Source: Proteinivorax tanatarense
Lineage (GTDB): Bacteria; Bacillota; Proteinivoracia; Proteinivoracales; Proteinivoracaceae
Assembly: GCF_040267685.1 (NCBI RefSeq)
Contig: NZ_CP158367.1
Coordinates: forward strand, 1,798,001-1,862,000
DNA: 64,000 bases
Direction: 5' to 3'
Translations under genes and position numbers: made by a program
In this document: positions 1-9,302 of the stretch, piece by piece
How positions within the stretch are numbered: the stretch's first letter is position 1
Layout: every line of letters begins with the position of its first letter
The notes under the pieces: generated by a model
Database searches by the model: none
Seen by the model: only the letters and a program-made list of their open reading frames with translations
Told to the model about the DNA's origin: nothing

Positions 1-590
1 TTTCGAGAAGCTATTATTATAAAAGAACTTAACACCAATAAATAAACTGAATATTCATTTGCATAAAAAAATGAGTATATAGAAATCCCCAATAATAGTA
101 TTCCACAAAAAAATCCCATTAGAACTGCAAATTTGTTAGCTTGACTCAATGATGTTTTATTTGATAAGTAAGCTCTTAAAACTCTTCCACCATCTAGCGG
201 GAAAGCTGGAAGTAAGTTAAATAAAAACAATATTAAGTTAGCATTTAAAATAACAGTAAAATAATTTAGATGTGATTTAAATATGAAGCATATAAAGATC
301 ATAATTAAATTATTAAAGGGGCCAGCTAAAGCAATAAACCATTCATCCCTAGAGTTAAATTCTAGGGGTTGATTTATTACAGCTACCCCTCCTACAGGCA
401 GTATTTCCACTTTCTCAATATCATAGCCCAATATTTTTGCTACAACTATATGACCAAACTCATGAAACATCACCACAAAAAATAAAATTAAACCTTCAGC
501 TAAAAGTTGAGTAACAGAAAACAAAATAATGACAACCAAAAAAAGTGGGTTTAAATAAATTTTAACCTTAAATAATTTCATCAAAAACAT
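1..590 (-). CDS. spoIVFB: SpoIVFB-like site-2 metalloprotease (M50), C-terminus cut off by window edge
   Basis: Translation of the minus strand from the ATG at 590 gives a membrane protein that is still open at position 1, so about 196 residues are visible. It contains the zinc site HEFGH at about residue 43 and the second M50 signature, LLPAFPLDGGRVLR, at about residue 127. Several hydrophobic segments surround both motifs. Members of this family cut membrane-bound substrates; SpoIVFB of Bacillus activates pro-sigma-K in the mother cell. The position next to min/mre genes and directly after a SpoIVFA-like gene matches the spoIVFAB arrangement. A short Shine-Dalgarno-like AAGGAAA lies about 10 nt upstream, inside the end of the preceding gene. 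The exact substrate is inferred, not seen. Confidence 0.88.
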   Translation of the reverse strand, partial: MFLMKLFKVKIYLNPLFLVVIILFSVTQLLAEGLILFFVVMFHEFGHIVVAKILGYDIEKVEILPVGGVAVINQPLEFNSRDEWFIALAGPFNNLIMIFICFIFKSHLNYFTVILNANLILFLFNLLPAFPLDGGRVLRAYLSNKTSLSQANKFAVLMGFFCGILLLGISIYSFFYANEYSVYLLVLSSFIIIASR

Positions 591-596
591 AATTTT

Positions 597-941
597 TTAA
601 TTTTCCTTTGAAAAATGAATCTTTCTAAGTTCGTTAACCCACTCTTCTACTAGCTCCCAAGTTATTTGCCCACCTTCTGTGAGAGCATTTGAAACTTTGC
701 TATCTATGTATTGAGGCACGCTACCAATAGGTAAAGTCGAAAAAAGGATAATTACTAACCCAAGTCCAACTGCCGCAACCCATTGAAAAATGTGACCATA
801 GAAAATTGTTAAAGAAAAAATGTCCCTGTTGTCTTCATCTTTATAGTTTGGAACTGAGTAACTAATTTTTTCTCGATGCATAGAGTCAAGTCTTTTTTTT
901 AAGCTTGAATCGGGTAGTTTGTGTTGTGCACTTCTTTCCAT
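597..941 (-). CDS. Short SpoIVFA-like membrane protein lacking the LytM domain
   Basis: This 114-residue protein has a charged N-terminal half, one transmembrane helix at about residues 52-70, and then a short amphipathic tail containing ALTEGGQITWELVEEWV. The helix and tail resemble the membrane segment and juxtamembrane region of SpoIVFA, which inhibits and anchors SpoIVFB. SpoIVFA normally continues into an extracellular LytM (M23-like) domain, which is absent here. The gene ends 6 nt before the SpoIVFB-like start, so the two are surely co-transcribed. The ribosome site is very strong (AAAGGAGGAGGAGG). The assignment rests on position and weak similarity; it may instead be a lineage-specific partner of the protease. 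Confidence 0.6.
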   Translation of the reverse strand: MERSAQHKLPDSSLKKRLDSMHREKISYSVPNYKDEDNRDIFSLTIFYGHIFQWVAAVGLGLVIILFSTLPIGSVPQYIDSKVSNALTEGGQITWELVEEWVNELRKIHFSKEN

Positions 942-1002
942 TTCCTCCTCCTCCTTTAATAAGATTTATATTTTTCCTTTTTAATTTTTATGTTTATTTG
1001 AC

Positions 1003-1028
1003 AAAAAAAAATCCGCGTGTGCGGATTT
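1003..1028 (-). terminator. Rho-independent terminator after rodA
   Basis: Perfect 8-bp stem AAATCCGC/GCGGATTT with a 4-nt loop. Read on the minus strand it is followed by eight T residues. It begins at the rodA stop codon and separates the min-rodA transcript from the spoIVFA/B-like pair. Confidence 0.85.
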
Positions 1029-2182
1029 TAAAATAAGTGATCTTTTTCTCTTCGCATTCCCACGTTTAAAACTAGGCCAATACCTATAGCAGATGAAAGA
1101 TAGGTACTGCCACCGTACGTTATAAAAGGCAGTGGAATTCCTGTTACTGGCATTATTGAAAGGGTCATGCCAACATTAATTAATAGCTGAAATGCCATTA
1201 TTGCCACAACTCCTACACAAATATAAGTTCCAAAGGTATCTGCTTGAACAGCTATAAGTAAGATCCGATAAATAATAAATAAAAACAAAAATAAAACAGT
1301 TATAGCTCCAATCATCCCCATTTCCTCAGCTATAACAGCAAAAACAAAGTCTGTATGTGCCTCAGGAAGAAAGTTTAATTTACTCTGTGCACCTTGAAAT
1401 ATACCTTTTCCCCATAGTGACCCATCTGCTATTCCTCCAGCTCCAACGGCTATCTTTGATTGTATAAGCTGAAACCCTGCGTCAAAATAGTGAGCTTCTG
1501 GATTAGTAAAAACTACCAACCTCTGTTGCTGATATGGCTTTAAAATATTAAAAAAAGCAAAAACAGCACCAGCTATACCAGTTCCTAGACAAAGTAGGAT
1601 ATATCTCCATTTTAACCCAGCTGCAAATACCATAGCAAATACAATAGCTGAAAAAACTAACGAAGTGCCCAAGTCAGGTTGCATAAAAATTAACAACATA
1701 GGGATTCCAACATGTATCCCCGGAACAACTAAGTCAGCCAAATTTTCCAGTTTCACATCTTCTCTCGAAATATACTTTGCTAAAGTTATGGTAATAGCTA
1801 TTTTAGCAAATTCTGAAGGTTGTAAACGAAAAAAACTAATTTGTACCCATCGCTGTGCACCCATACTTTTTTCACCGGCAAATATAACCATAAGTAACAA
1901 GCCTAAGTTAACTAGGTAAATTAAAACCGATAATCTACCAAAATCTCTATAATCAAAAAAACAAATAAATCCTATTACAAATATACCTACGGCAACCCAA
2001 ACTAACTGTCTTGACAGATAGTTTACAGGCATCTCCGATAATGCTTGTATTAACTCCCCAGGAGAACTAACGGTATATGGAAGAGAAGCTGAGGTAACAG
2101 TGATTATTCCTATAATTGAAAGTAGAAGCATTGCAACAAATAGTGGAATGTCGAAATTAGATAGTTCATTTTTATTAACCAA
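1028..2182 (-). CDS. rodA: Peptidoglycan polymerase RodA (SEDS family)
   Basis: This 384-residue polytopic membrane protein belongs to the FtsW/RodA/SpoVE family of glycan-chain polymerases, which use lipid II outside the membrane. Visible family motifs are GAQRWVQI with LQPSEFAKI (about residues 108-127), PDLGTSLVF (about 168), and HTDFVFAVIAEEMG (about 276), which holds the conserved Asp of the active site. The C-terminal PVTGIPLPFITYGGS motif is also present. Context (mreBCD, pbp2, minCDE) favours the elongation enzyme RodA over FtsW. RodA works with the class B PBP encoded at 4126-6045 in side-wall synthesis. The gene closes the minC-minD-minE-rodA run and is followed at once by a terminator. 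Confidence 0.93.
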   Translation of the reverse strand: MVNKNELSNFDIPLFVAMLLLSIIGIITVTSASLPYTVSSPGELIQALSEMPVNYLSRQLVWVAVGIFVIGFICFFDYRDFGRLSVLIYLVNLGLLLMVIFAGEKSMGAQRWVQISFFRLQPSEFAKIAITITLAKYISREDVKLENLADLVVPGIHVGIPMLLIFMQPDLGTSLVFSAIVFAMVFAAGLKWRYILLCLGTGIAGAVFAFFNILKPYQQQRLVVFTNPEAHYFDAGFQLIQSKIAVGAGGIADGSLWGKGIFQGAQSKLNFLPEAHTDFVFAVIAEEMGMIGAITVLFLFLFIIYRILLIAVQADTFGTYICVGVVAIMAFQLLINVGMTLSIMPVTGIPLPFITYGGSTYLSSAIGIGLVLNVGMRREKDHLF

Positions 2183-2229
2183 TTTAGTCCTCCTCCATCT
2201 TATACTTATAAATTAATTATACATCATAA

Positions 2230-2472
2230 TCAGTTTTTTAAAATGGGAATGTTTGCTTCCAAAGTCGTTTCGCTACGGTCATCTTTTAACACGATTTCAG
2301 TTCCTTCAGTGTCAATTTCTAAGTATTTATCCAGCACTGCTAACATATCTTTTCTTATTTTTTCTAAGGTGTCTGGAGTAATTTTACAACGATCGTGAAT
2401 AAGCACAAATTTTAAACGATCTTTCGCAATTGACTTTGAGTTTTTCTTGCTTTTTCTGTTAAATAAATTCAC
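2230..2472 (-). CDS. minE: Cell division topological specificity factor MinE
   Basis: This 80-residue protein matches MinE in length and plan. A basic, amphipathic N-terminus is followed by the anti-MinCD segment (AKDRLKFVLIHDR, about residues 17-29) and the dimerising topological-specificity domain (LEKIRKDMLAVLDKYLEID). MinE stimulates MinD ATP hydrolysis and moves the MinCD inhibitor away from midcell. Its presence means this organism uses the MinE oscillator type rather than relying only on the DivIVA/MinJ type of Bacillus. It starts 13 nt after minD ends. Confidence 0.94.
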   Translation of the reverse strand: MNLFNRKSKKNSKSIAKDRLKFVLIHDRCKITPDTLEKIRKDMLAVLDKYLEIDTEGTEIVLKDDRSETTLEANIPILKN

Positions 2473-2484
2473 AGATACTCCCCC

Positions 2485-3279
2485 TTAACTTGATAAGCCC
2501 ATTTTTTTAAGGATTTTCTTAAAAGTACTTTCACCTTCTAGCGGCATTAATGGAACTTTTTTTCCCATTACTCTATGAGCTATATTTTTATAACCTGTAG
2601 AAGCCCTACAACTGTGGTCCATAACCACAGGTTCTCCTTTATTTGTAGAAACAATAATTTTTTCTTCGTCAGGAATTACTCCCAGAAGATCAATTGATAA
2701 AATATCAACAATGTCACTTATATCCATCATATCACCACGCTGAACCATATCGGGTTTTATTCTATTTATAAGTAAATTAACTTTTTCAACTCCTGAAGCT
2801 TCTAAAAGTCCAATTACTCTATCACCATCCCTTACAGCGGAAACCTCAGGGGTAGTAACAATTATACCCTGTTTAGCTGGAGCTATTGCATTTTTAAAAC
2901 CTTGCTCTATGCCAGCAGGGCAATCAATTAAAATATAATCGAATTCTTCTTCCAGTTCACTACAAATTTTAACCATCTGTTCAGATTCTAAAGAATCCTT
3001 ATCTCTTGTTTGAGCAGCCGGTAATAGATAAAGGCTGTTAAATCTTTTGTCTTTTAATAAAGCTTTCTTTAGTGGACACCTTTTTTCAGCAACATCGATT
3101 ATATCATATACAATCCTATTTTCCAGTCCCATAACAACATCTAAGTTACGCAAGCCTATATCAGCATCAATCAGCACGACTTTGTTATTTAACATAGCTA
3201 AAGCCGTACCTAAATTAGCAGTTGAGGTAGTTTTTCCTACCCCACCTTTTCCTGAAGTAACTACAATTGTTTGTCCCAT
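2485..3279 (-). CDS. minD: Septum site-determining ATPase MinD
   Basis: A 264-residue ParA/MinD-type ATPase. The deviant Walker A motif KGGVGKTT is at residues 11-18, the switch I region contains VVLIDADIGLRNLD, and Walker B is FDYILIDCPAGIE near residue 115. The C-terminus ends in an amphipathic membrane-targeting helix (FKKILKKMGL). MinD recruits MinC to the membrane and is displaced by MinE. The start lies 3 nt downstream of the minC stop, so translation is probably coupled. No unusual features. Confidence 0.96.
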   Translation of the reverse strand: MGQTIVVTSGKGGVGKTTSTANLGTALAMLNNKVVLIDADIGLRNLDVVMGLENRIVYDIIDVAEKRCPLKKALLKDKRFNSLYLLPAAQTRDKDSLESEQMVKICSELEEEFDYILIDCPAGIEQGFKNAIAPAKQGIIVTTPEVSAVRDGDRVIGLLEASGVEKVNLLINRIKPDMVQRGDMMDISDIVDILSIDLLGVIPDEEKIIVSTNKGEPVVMDHSCRASTGYKNIAHRVMGKKVPLMPLEGESTFKKILKKMGLSS

Positions 3280-3282
3280 GTT

Positions 3283-3882
3283 TCAATCCCCTTTCATATT
3301 TGCATCTTCAAATCCTGATATAACCATTTCCTCATTGTTTATTGAAATAAAAGCTCTTTCAGAAATTATATCACCGTTAGAGACGTAATCACCTATTCTT
3401 AACTGTGGAGACATCAGCTTTTCTGCAACGATAAAGGATTTTTTATTGCCATTATATCCTGCATGCACCAGCCCCCCCACACTTTTAGTTATTGTTATAC
3501 TACCAGAAGCTAATATTTCACCCCCACTATTAACATTACCCATAACAACCACATCTCCTGCATAAAAAAAACGCTGTCCTGATCTAATAGTTTTTAGGTG
3601 ATAATATGTAGTATTAGAAGATGTAAGGTAGTTCTGCATCTGATTGGTTGTACCTCCGTTTAACCGTATAGATAGTCCGTATGTATCTTCTATATATTTT
3701 TTAGGACTATCGTCAAAATCTATTGGCAGACCATCTATGAGAAAAGAAGAGTCTCTAAAAAATTTTTCATTTTGTCTTATATAGTCCTCTAGTTCACTCC
3801 AAAAATCGTTGGTATTTTTCCCCGTTAAAGTGATTTTGACAGTATTGTTTTTGCCTTTTACATTAAAACTAGTAATTTTCAT
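3283..3882 (-). CDS. minC: Septum site-determining protein MinC
   Basis: A 199-residue protein. The first 90 or so residues form the variable FtsZ-inhibiting domain. From about residue 105 the sequence shows the repeating glycine-rich beta-helix of the MinC C-domain (GDVVVMGNVNSGGEI, SGSITI, GGLVHAGYNG), which dimerises and binds MinD. The gene is first in minC-minD-minE-rodA. The 178 bp upstream contain no gene. They begin, on the transcription side, right after the terminator of the pbp2 unit, so minC must have its own promoter, although I see no convincing consensus there. Confidence 0.93.
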   Translation of the reverse strand: MKITSFNVKGKNNTVKITLTGKNTNDFWSELEDYIRQNEKFFRDSSFLIDGLPIDFDDSPKKYIEDTYGLSIRLNGGTTNQMQNYLTSSNTTYYHLKTIRSGQRFFYAGDVVVMGNVNSGGEILASGSITITKSVGGLVHAGYNGNKKSFIVAEKLMSPQLRIGDYVSNGDIISERAFISINNEEMVISGFEDANMKGD

Positions 3883-4060
3883 TATTTATAGCCCCTAAAA
3901 TTTTATTCACTAACTTTATTCGTCAATTTTTTGCAAAATCCTTCTTTAGCTACCCAATGTTTTAAAAACTAAGATAAGTAATTGATAGATGTTAAAATCT
4001 CAGTTGGATATACTTACCAACAGAATATAACTAACTGACGTTTATCTTCTTTGCTCAACT

Positions 4061-4104
4061 AAAAAAGGCTGTCTCAGATTATCTTTTAGCACTTTGAGAC
4101 AGCC
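4061..4104 (-). terminator. Rho-independent terminator after pbp2 (GGCTGTCTCA-type hairpin)
   Basis: Perfect 10-bp stem GGCTGTCTCA (4067-4076) / TGAGACAGCC (4095-4104), followed on the minus strand by six T residues. It lies 22 nt beyond the pbp2 stop. The same stem, with two changes, recurs downstream of clpX at 59983-60024. Confidence 0.88.
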
Positions 4105-4125
4105 CGGTTACATCTAGTTTATACT

Positions 4126-6045
4126 CTAATCTTCATCATTCTCATCTCGGTCTAAGTCTTCTAAATCTTCTTCGTCACCAAAAAAGTAATCTTCAATTAT
4201 CATGCTAGCAACTTGTGAAGCATTCGTTGAGCTTCTACCGTGCTCCAGCATTACAATCACCGCTATTTCTGGGTCATCATATGGTGCAAACCCCGTCCAC
4301 CAAGCATGAGAATACGCAGTACCAACATGAGAAGTACCAGTTTTCCCAGCTACATCAATATCCATGTGATGAAAAAACGCGGCACTTGTTCCATTTCTAT
4401 TTCCATGATAACCGTATTTAGTAACACCTTTCATTGATTCCTTTATAGCTTGAAAGGTATCTGTGGAAATTTCATCTTCTGAAACCTCTCGTAAAACTTC
4501 TTTCTCGAATTCTTCTAAAACATTTCCTTCAGTATCTGTTATTTTCTGTACTAAGCGAGGACGATACTGTACACCTTCGTTAGCTATCATTGCAATATAA
4601 TTGGCCATTTCCATAAGGTTAAACCTTGTTGTACTGTGAGCACCTATAGTAAAACTTAACGCACTTTGGTTGTTAGGATCAAAAACAGTACCTGGCTCAT
4701 CCCTAACTCCAATTAAGTCAGAACCTTCTCCCAAACCCATAAGTGAAGAGTAATGGCCTAAAATTTCCATCTGGTCGCGAAAGTTTCCTGCCAATTGTTC
4801 GGTGACCCATAGAAAATATGCATTTGATGAAACAGTCATCGCCTCATAGAGATTCACCCTGCCAAAAGCTCTGTTGTTAAAGTTTGAAATTGAGGGACGG
4901 CCGGGCTCATCTTGAGGGTTGTATACACCTCTATCTAAATAAGTAGTAGATGGTGTAATAACTCCTTCTTCCAAACCTGCAATCGATGTTAACATTTTAG
5001 CAGTTGATCCAATTCCACGATTCCAACGCAAAGGCCTAAAAACTTCCCAATTGGTAGTTGGTGCACCACCAGTCCCTTTTTTATTTAATTCTTCGTCAAG
5101 TTCTCGGAATTCCATGGTTAATTGATTATATTCCCGGTTCAATCTGTTTGCATCAAAAGTAGGGTAAGAAGCTATACTTAACACTTCCCCTGTTTTAACA
5201 TCCATTACAACTGCCGCTCCGTTTCTCATAACCCCATAGTTGTTGTTATCATTTAATTGATATTCCTGCTCTTTTATTATTACCTCTTCTAAGGCTTTTT
5301 GAGTGTTTTTTTGTAACTCAGAATCAATAGTTAAAACAAGATTATTGCCAGGAATTGCTTCTTGCCTCTCTACAACGTTTATCGGCCTACTATTTCCATC
5401 AACCTCCCAAAGAGTATACCCTTTTTCCCCGGTCAGGTCATCATTCCAGTAAGCTTCCAAAGTGTTTTTGCTATTTGTAAAAGTTTGAGTTTCTTCGTCT
5501 AATTCAATACCTCTAGGCAACCCATCACTTTTGATTCCACCTAGAAGCTGTGGAAACATATCAACCTGAGGGTAATTCCTTTCTGGATTAGCTACTATTT
5601 CGATGGCAGGATATTTCCATATTTCTTCTTCTAAAGCAAATAGCGTTTCCTGATCTTGAATGTTTCTGGCACCCTCTAATTCTACTGGCTCGTGAAATCG
5701 TTTGTGAGTGTCTAACCTTTCTCTATTTCTCTTTTCAGTGTCATCATCCCAATCGAAAAAATTACTTAAAAAATCAAATGCTTTATCTTGCTCTTCAGGG
5801 TTAATAAAATTAATTCGAACATCATAGCTAGGCTTACTATTAGCAACCACCTCACCATCTGCTGTTAAAATAAGACCCCTAGGAGCAGGCTCATATATAA
5901 ATCTTTGACTATTCCTATCTGCTCTTGCACTTAATTCTTCCGCTTGAATTACTTGTAAAAAAGCCAAACGAATAATTAATATCGCAACAATGATACAGCT
6001 TCCCAACATAATACCGTTAATTCTACTTGACTTTACTTCCGCCAT
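4126..6045 (-). CDS. mrdA: Class B penicillin-binding protein 2 (elongasome transpeptidase)
   Basis: A class B PBP of 639 residues from the chosen ATG at 6045. That start is preceded by GAGAGGT at good spacing and gives the usual short cytoplasmic tail before the single N-terminal transmembrane helix; a start at 6087 would overlap mreD by 26 bp. The pedestal domain follows. The transpeptidase motifs are all present: SxxK as STAK (Ser347), SSN in VSSNAYF, and KTGT in VAGKTGTSH. It cross-links side-wall peptidoglycan together with RodA and the MreBCD scaffold. The C-terminus is a strongly acidic tail (EEDLEDLDRDENDED). The gene is last in mreB-mreC-mreD-pbp2 and has its own terminator. Confidence 0.93.
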   Translation of the reverse strand: MAEVKSSRINGIMLGSCIIVAILIIRLAFLQVIQAEELSARADRNSQRFIYEPAPRGLILTADGEVVANSKPSYDVRINFINPEEQDKAFDFLSNFFDWDDDTEKRNRERLDTHKRFHEPVELEGARNIQDQETLFALEEEIWKYPAIEIVANPERNYPQVDMFPQLLGGIKSDGLPRGIELDEETQTFTNSKNTLEAYWNDDLTGEKGYTLWEVDGNSRPINVVERQEAIPGNNLVLTIDSELQKNTQKALEEVIIKEQEYQLNDNNNYGVMRNGAAVVMDVKTGEVLSIASYPTFDANRLNREYNQLTMEFRELDEELNKKGTGGAPTTNWEVFRPLRWNRGIGSTAKMLTSIAGLEEGVITPSTTYLDRGVYNPQDEPGRPSISNFNNRAFGRVNLYEAMTVSSNAYFLWVTEQLAGNFRDQMEILGHYSSLMGLGEGSDLIGVRDEPGTVFDPNNQSALSFTIGAHSTTRFNLMEMANYIAMIANEGVQYRPRLVQKITDTEGNVLEEFEKEVLREVSEDEISTDTFQAIKESMKGVTKYGYHGNRNGTSAAFFHHMDIDVAGKTGTSHVGTAYSHAWWTGFAPYDDPEIAVIVMLEHGRSSTNASQVASMIIEDYFFGDEEDLEDLDRDENDED

Positions 6046-6061
6046 AACCCTTACCTCTCTT

Positions 6062-6559
6062 TTACAGTTGGTAAAAATTTTTATCACTAATCAACTTTTT
6101 TAATGGTACATAAAACAAAATCATCACTATTAAGTTTTGAATTAATAATGGAACAAACTGGTTAGTTAAAACATCATAGAAACTAATACTAACCACATCT
6201 AAAAAGACCATAAAAAATTGCATAACCCACTGATGTATAAAAGTCGCAAAAACCAAACTCAACAAAATCATAAGCAAGTTTTCCTTATAAAAATAATCCT
6301 TAAAGTTAATAATGATATAGCATGTAAACAACTTCGCTGCTATATGGATACCAATAAAATCTAATAAAACAACATCCTGTAAAAATCCTGCCCATATGGC
6401 CAGCAGCAATGTATACACATTTCCTTTTTGTAAAGACAAAAGCACTAAAAAAACTAGAGATAAGTCTGCAACGATGCCATTGATAGAAAACAAGGGCAGA
6501 AAACTGCCCTGAATAGTTACTAAAAGTAAAATTATAATAATCGAAATTAAACCACCCAT
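6062..6559 (-). CDS. mreD: Rod shape-determining protein MreD
   Basis: A 165-residue, very hydrophobic protein with about five predicted membrane helices, the usual size and plan for MreD. Typical family features are the N-terminal helix followed by PLFSINGIVADLSLV and a cluster containing WAGFLQDVVLLD. It links MreC to RodA/PBP2 in the elongation complex. Its start codon overlaps the mreC stop region (both at 6559), indicating coupled translation. Identification depends as much on the mreB-mreC-mreD-pbp2 order as on sequence, since MreD is poorly conserved. Confidence 0.9.
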   Translation of the reverse strand: MGGLISIIIILLLVTIQGSFLPLFSINGIVADLSLVFLVLLSLQKGNVYTLLLAIWAGFLQDVVLLDFIGIHIAAKLFTCYIIINFKDYFYKENLLMILLSLVFATFIHQWVMQFFMVFLDVVSISFYDVLTNQFVPLLIQNLIVMILFYVPLKKLISDKNFYQL

Positions 6560-7413
6560 TATTCTTCACCTTCTAATTCTTCCGTAGCATGTTTATAATC
6601 AGTGACTATTAATACTTCCTCCAGTCGCTCAAAGTCAACAGAGGGTCTAATTATTGCGGTTTTTTCCACAGCATTAGGGTCATCAACTAAGTCAACCACC
6701 TCACCAATTACAATCCCTTTTGGATAAACACCTGTAAGGTCGGAAGTTATAATAGTGTCTCCTTTTTTGACATCCCCATCATAAAACATCCTACTAGCTT
6801 GTAGGTATCCTAGAGTTTCTTTATAAGAAGTGATTAAGGCATTATCTCTACTTCTTTGAACAAGACCACTTACACTACTATTTGGACTGATGGCTAGCAT
6901 TACTTTAGAAGTATTGCTGGATACCTCCACTACTTTCCCAACAAGCCCAGCATTTGTGACCACCGGCATATCCACATCAATCCCATGGGCACTGCCTTTG
7001 TCAATTGTAATAGTAGAGTACCATGCTTGGTGGCTTCGAGATATAACCCTTGCAGGCGTGGTTGTGTACTCATGTGACTGATGAAGTTCTAGTAAATCAT
7101 TTAAACGACTATTCTCCTGCTTTATTTCATCTACCTCAACTTTAAGATGTTTTAGTTTATCCACTTCTTCTTTAAGCTGTTTATTTTCATGATAAACATT
7201 TCGGATATCAACAAAAAAATTAAATGTATCTCTGGTCAAATTACTAGCAAAAGTCATGGTTTTTTGAAAGGGAAGAACTAACTGGTTGATAGATTTCTCA
7301 ATAAAGGATACTCTTGTAGGATTGTTAGTAGACCAACTCATCAACAGGCTTAATATAACAAATACCACTACTAAATTTAATATTTTCTTATATTTTGGTT
7401 GAATATTATGCAT
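6559..7413 (-). CDS. mreC: Rod shape-determining protein MreC
   Basis: A 284-residue bitopic protein: a short cytoplasmic tail, one transmembrane helix at about residues 12-30, then a coiled coil (NVYHENKQLKEEVDKLKHLK, about residues 73-110). The extracytoplasmic beta domain follows, with the family segment ARVISRSHQAWYSTITIDKG. MreC dimers bind PBP2 and transmit MreB position to the wall synthases. The gene lies 31 nt after mreB. The C-terminus is acidic. Confidence 0.94.
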   Translation of the reverse strand: MHNIQPKYKKILNLVVVFVILSLLMSWSTNNPTRVSFIEKSINQLVLPFQKTMTFASNLTRDTFNFFVDIRNVYHENKQLKEEVDKLKHLKVEVDEIKQENSRLNDLLELHQSHEYTTTPARVISRSHQAWYSTITIDKGSAHGIDVDMPVVTNAGLVGKVVEVSSNTSKVMLAISPNSSVSGLVQRSRDNALITSYKETLGYLQASRMFYDGDVKKGDTIITSDLTGVYPKGIVIGEVVDLVDDPNAVEKTAIIRPSVDFERLEEVLIVTDYKHATEELEGEE

Positions 7414-7444
7414 TAGTTCCTCCTCCCCAAAGTTAAAACTTATC

Positions 7445-8479
7445 TTATCGTGCAGGTCTTGAGTCTAACGATACCCTTTTTAGTAGTTCTAGATTATCCA
7501 AAACATTACCCGCTCCCAAAACTACTGAATCTAGTGGGTTTTCTGCGACCATCACTGGCATACCTGTTTCCTCTGAAATTAGGCGATCCAAATCGTTTAG
7601 CATAGCTCCCCCACCAGTCATAACAATACCTTTATCCATAATGTCAGCGGCTAACTCCGGTGGAGTTTTTTCTAAGGTGATTTTGATTGCTTCTAAAATT
7701 GCAGTAATAGGTTCTTTCATGGCAGCATTTATCTCGTTTACTGTTATAGATTGATTTTTGGGAAGACCTGTTACAAGGTCTCTTCCTCTTATATCCATAG
7801 TCTCATTTCCTTCATCAGGATAAGCAGAGCCTATTGTCGTTTTTACATCTTCTGCAGTTCTGTCGCCAATCATCAAGTTATATTTTCTTTTAATATAGTG
7901 TACAATCGATTCGTCCATCTCATCGCCACCAATTCTTATAGAACGATGAGTTACAATTCCACCTAAAGATATAATGGCAACATCAGTAGTTCCCCCACCA
8001 ATATCTACTATCATGCTACCTGTTGGCTCGCCAACAGGTAAACCTGACCCTATTGCAGCAGCCATAGGCTCCTCAATTAAGTGAGCTTCCCTAGCTCCTG
8101 CTTGTTCCGTAGCTTCCTGCACAGCTCTTTTTTCCACCTCTGTAACTCCAGAGGGGACACAAACAACAACCCTTGGCTTTCTTTTTAAGACGTTCTTTTT
8201 ATAGGCCTGCCCTATAAAGTACTGAAGCATCTCTTGAGTTATATCAAAATCTGCAATAACACCATCTTTCATGGGCCTAATAGCCACAATATTCCCTGGT
8301 GTACGCCCAATCATTTTTTTAGCGTCTTCCCCAACAGCTAACACTCTTTCTTTCTCTTTGCCTTTTTGAATTGCAACAACAGAAGGCTCTCTTAACACAA
8401 TACCTTTTCCTTTTACATATACAAATGTATTAGCTGTTCCTAAGTCTATACCTATGTCGCTTGAAAAATAGTTAAACAC
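7445..8479 (-). CDS. mreB: Actin-like cell-shape protein MreB
   Basis: A 344-residue actin-fold ATPase. Phosphate-binding motif 1 ([20 protein letters not shown]) is at the N-terminus, phosphate 2 is [16 protein letters not shown] near residue 158, and the adenosine motif is [15 protein letters not shown] near residue 285. MreB filaments under the membrane guide RodA/PBP2. It is the first gene of the mreBCD-pbp2 operon and follows a promoter-bearing gap of 116 bp after radC. Confidence 0.97.
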   Translation of the reverse strand: MFNYFSSDIGIDLGTANTFVYVKGKGIVLREPSVVAIQKGKEKERVLAVGEDAKKMIGRTPGNIVAIRPMKDGVIADFDITQEMLQYFIGQAYKKNVLKRKPRVVVCVPSGVTEVEKRAVQEATEQAGAREAHLIEEPMAAAIGSGLPVGEPTGSMIVDIGGGTTDVAIISLGGIVTHRSIRIGGDEMDESIVHYIKRKYNLMIGDRTAEDVKTTIGSAYPDEGNETMDIRGRDLVTGLPKNQSITVNEINAAMKEPITAILEAIKITLEKTPPELAADIMDKGIVMTGGGAMLNDLDRLISEETGMPVMVAENPLDSVVLGAGNVLDNLELLKRVSLDSRPAR

Positions 8480-8530
8480 TTTGTCATTCTCCCTTCAAAT
8501 TATAAGCTATCTATATTTTAATATGAATTA

Positions 8531-8559
8531 AGTTTAATTTGTAATGTTTTTTTTGTCAA
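8531..8559 (-). promoter_or_regulatory. Sigma-A-type promoter of mreBCD-pbp2
   Basis: Minus-strand TTGACA (8554-8559), 17-bp spacer, TAAACT (8531-8536). The -35 is perfect and the -10 matches 4 of 6. It sits about 50 nt upstream of mreB in the only gap between radC and mreB. Confidence 0.55.
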
Positions 8560-8595
8560 TTTAAGAAAATTTATCTAATTTCATCACCCCTTACC

Positions 8596-9282
8596 CTAAA
8601 ACAAGCCCTTGTCTTTTAAACTTACATATCCATTTTGACCTACAATAAGATGATCAAGAACTTTTATCCCTAATTCATCTCCAGCTTTGGCTAGCCTTTT
8701 TGTTATTGCAATATCTTCAGGGCTTGGGGTTGGATCACCACTAGGATGGTTGTGACACAAAATCAGTCTAGCAGCATTTTTGATAATTGCTTTATTAAAA
8801 ACTTCCCTAGGAAACACACTGGCAATATTTATCCCACCTTTGGAAATTTCCTCAAGAGAAATAATTGTATTTTTAGTTGTTAATAATAACACAATAAAGT
8901 GTTCCTGTCTTTTTGTTATATACTGGTTAACCGCCTCAAAAACATCATCAGGGCAAGTAATAGGCCCATTATAACGCCCAGCTATTTTTCCCCTTCCTCT
9001 TTTAGCTAACTCTAAAGATGCTTTTACTTGAATAGCTTTTGCAAACCCTATGCCTTTTATTTCACAAATTTGTTCTACTTCAGCCTCTATCAAGTTTTCT
9101 AAACCATTAAATTGAGTTAATAAATCTCTAGCAAGGTCTAAAACCGAGTTTCCAGCTGTTCCAGTTCGTAAAATTATTGCAAGTAATTCTGAATCAGAAA
9201 GAGATTGGCTCCCATACTTCAGCAGCCTTTCCCTTGGTTTTTCTTCATCAGGCAAATCCTTTAAAGTATAGTTTCGAGTCAC
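8596..9282 (-). CDS. radC: RadC-family JAB-domain protein
   Basis: A protein of 228 residues from the GTG at 9282, chosen because AAGGAGTGG lies about 7 nt upstream; an ATG at 9315 is possible but overlaps maf. An N-terminal helix-hairpin-helix segment (IKGIGFAKAIQVKASLELAKR) precedes the JAB1/MPN-type metal site, seen as the HNHPSGDPTPSPED motif near the C-terminus. The old link to DNA repair in E. coli is not accepted; the biochemical role of housekeeping RadC (UPF0758) is unknown. The maf-radC-mreB order is common in Firmicutes. Confidence 0.9.
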   Translation of the reverse strand: MTRNYTLKDLPDEEKPRERLLKYGSQSLSDSELLAIILRTGTAGNSVLDLARDLLTQFNGLENLIEAEVEQICEIKGIGFAKAIQVKASLELAKRGRGKIAGRYNGPITCPDDVFEAVNQYITKRQEHFIVLLLTTKNTIISLEEISKGGINIASVFPREVFNKAIIKNAARLILCHNHPSGDPTPSPEDIAITKRLAKAGDELGIKVLDHLIVGQNGYVSLKDKGLF

Positions 9283-9302
9283 TCGACACCACTCCTTAAA
9301 TA

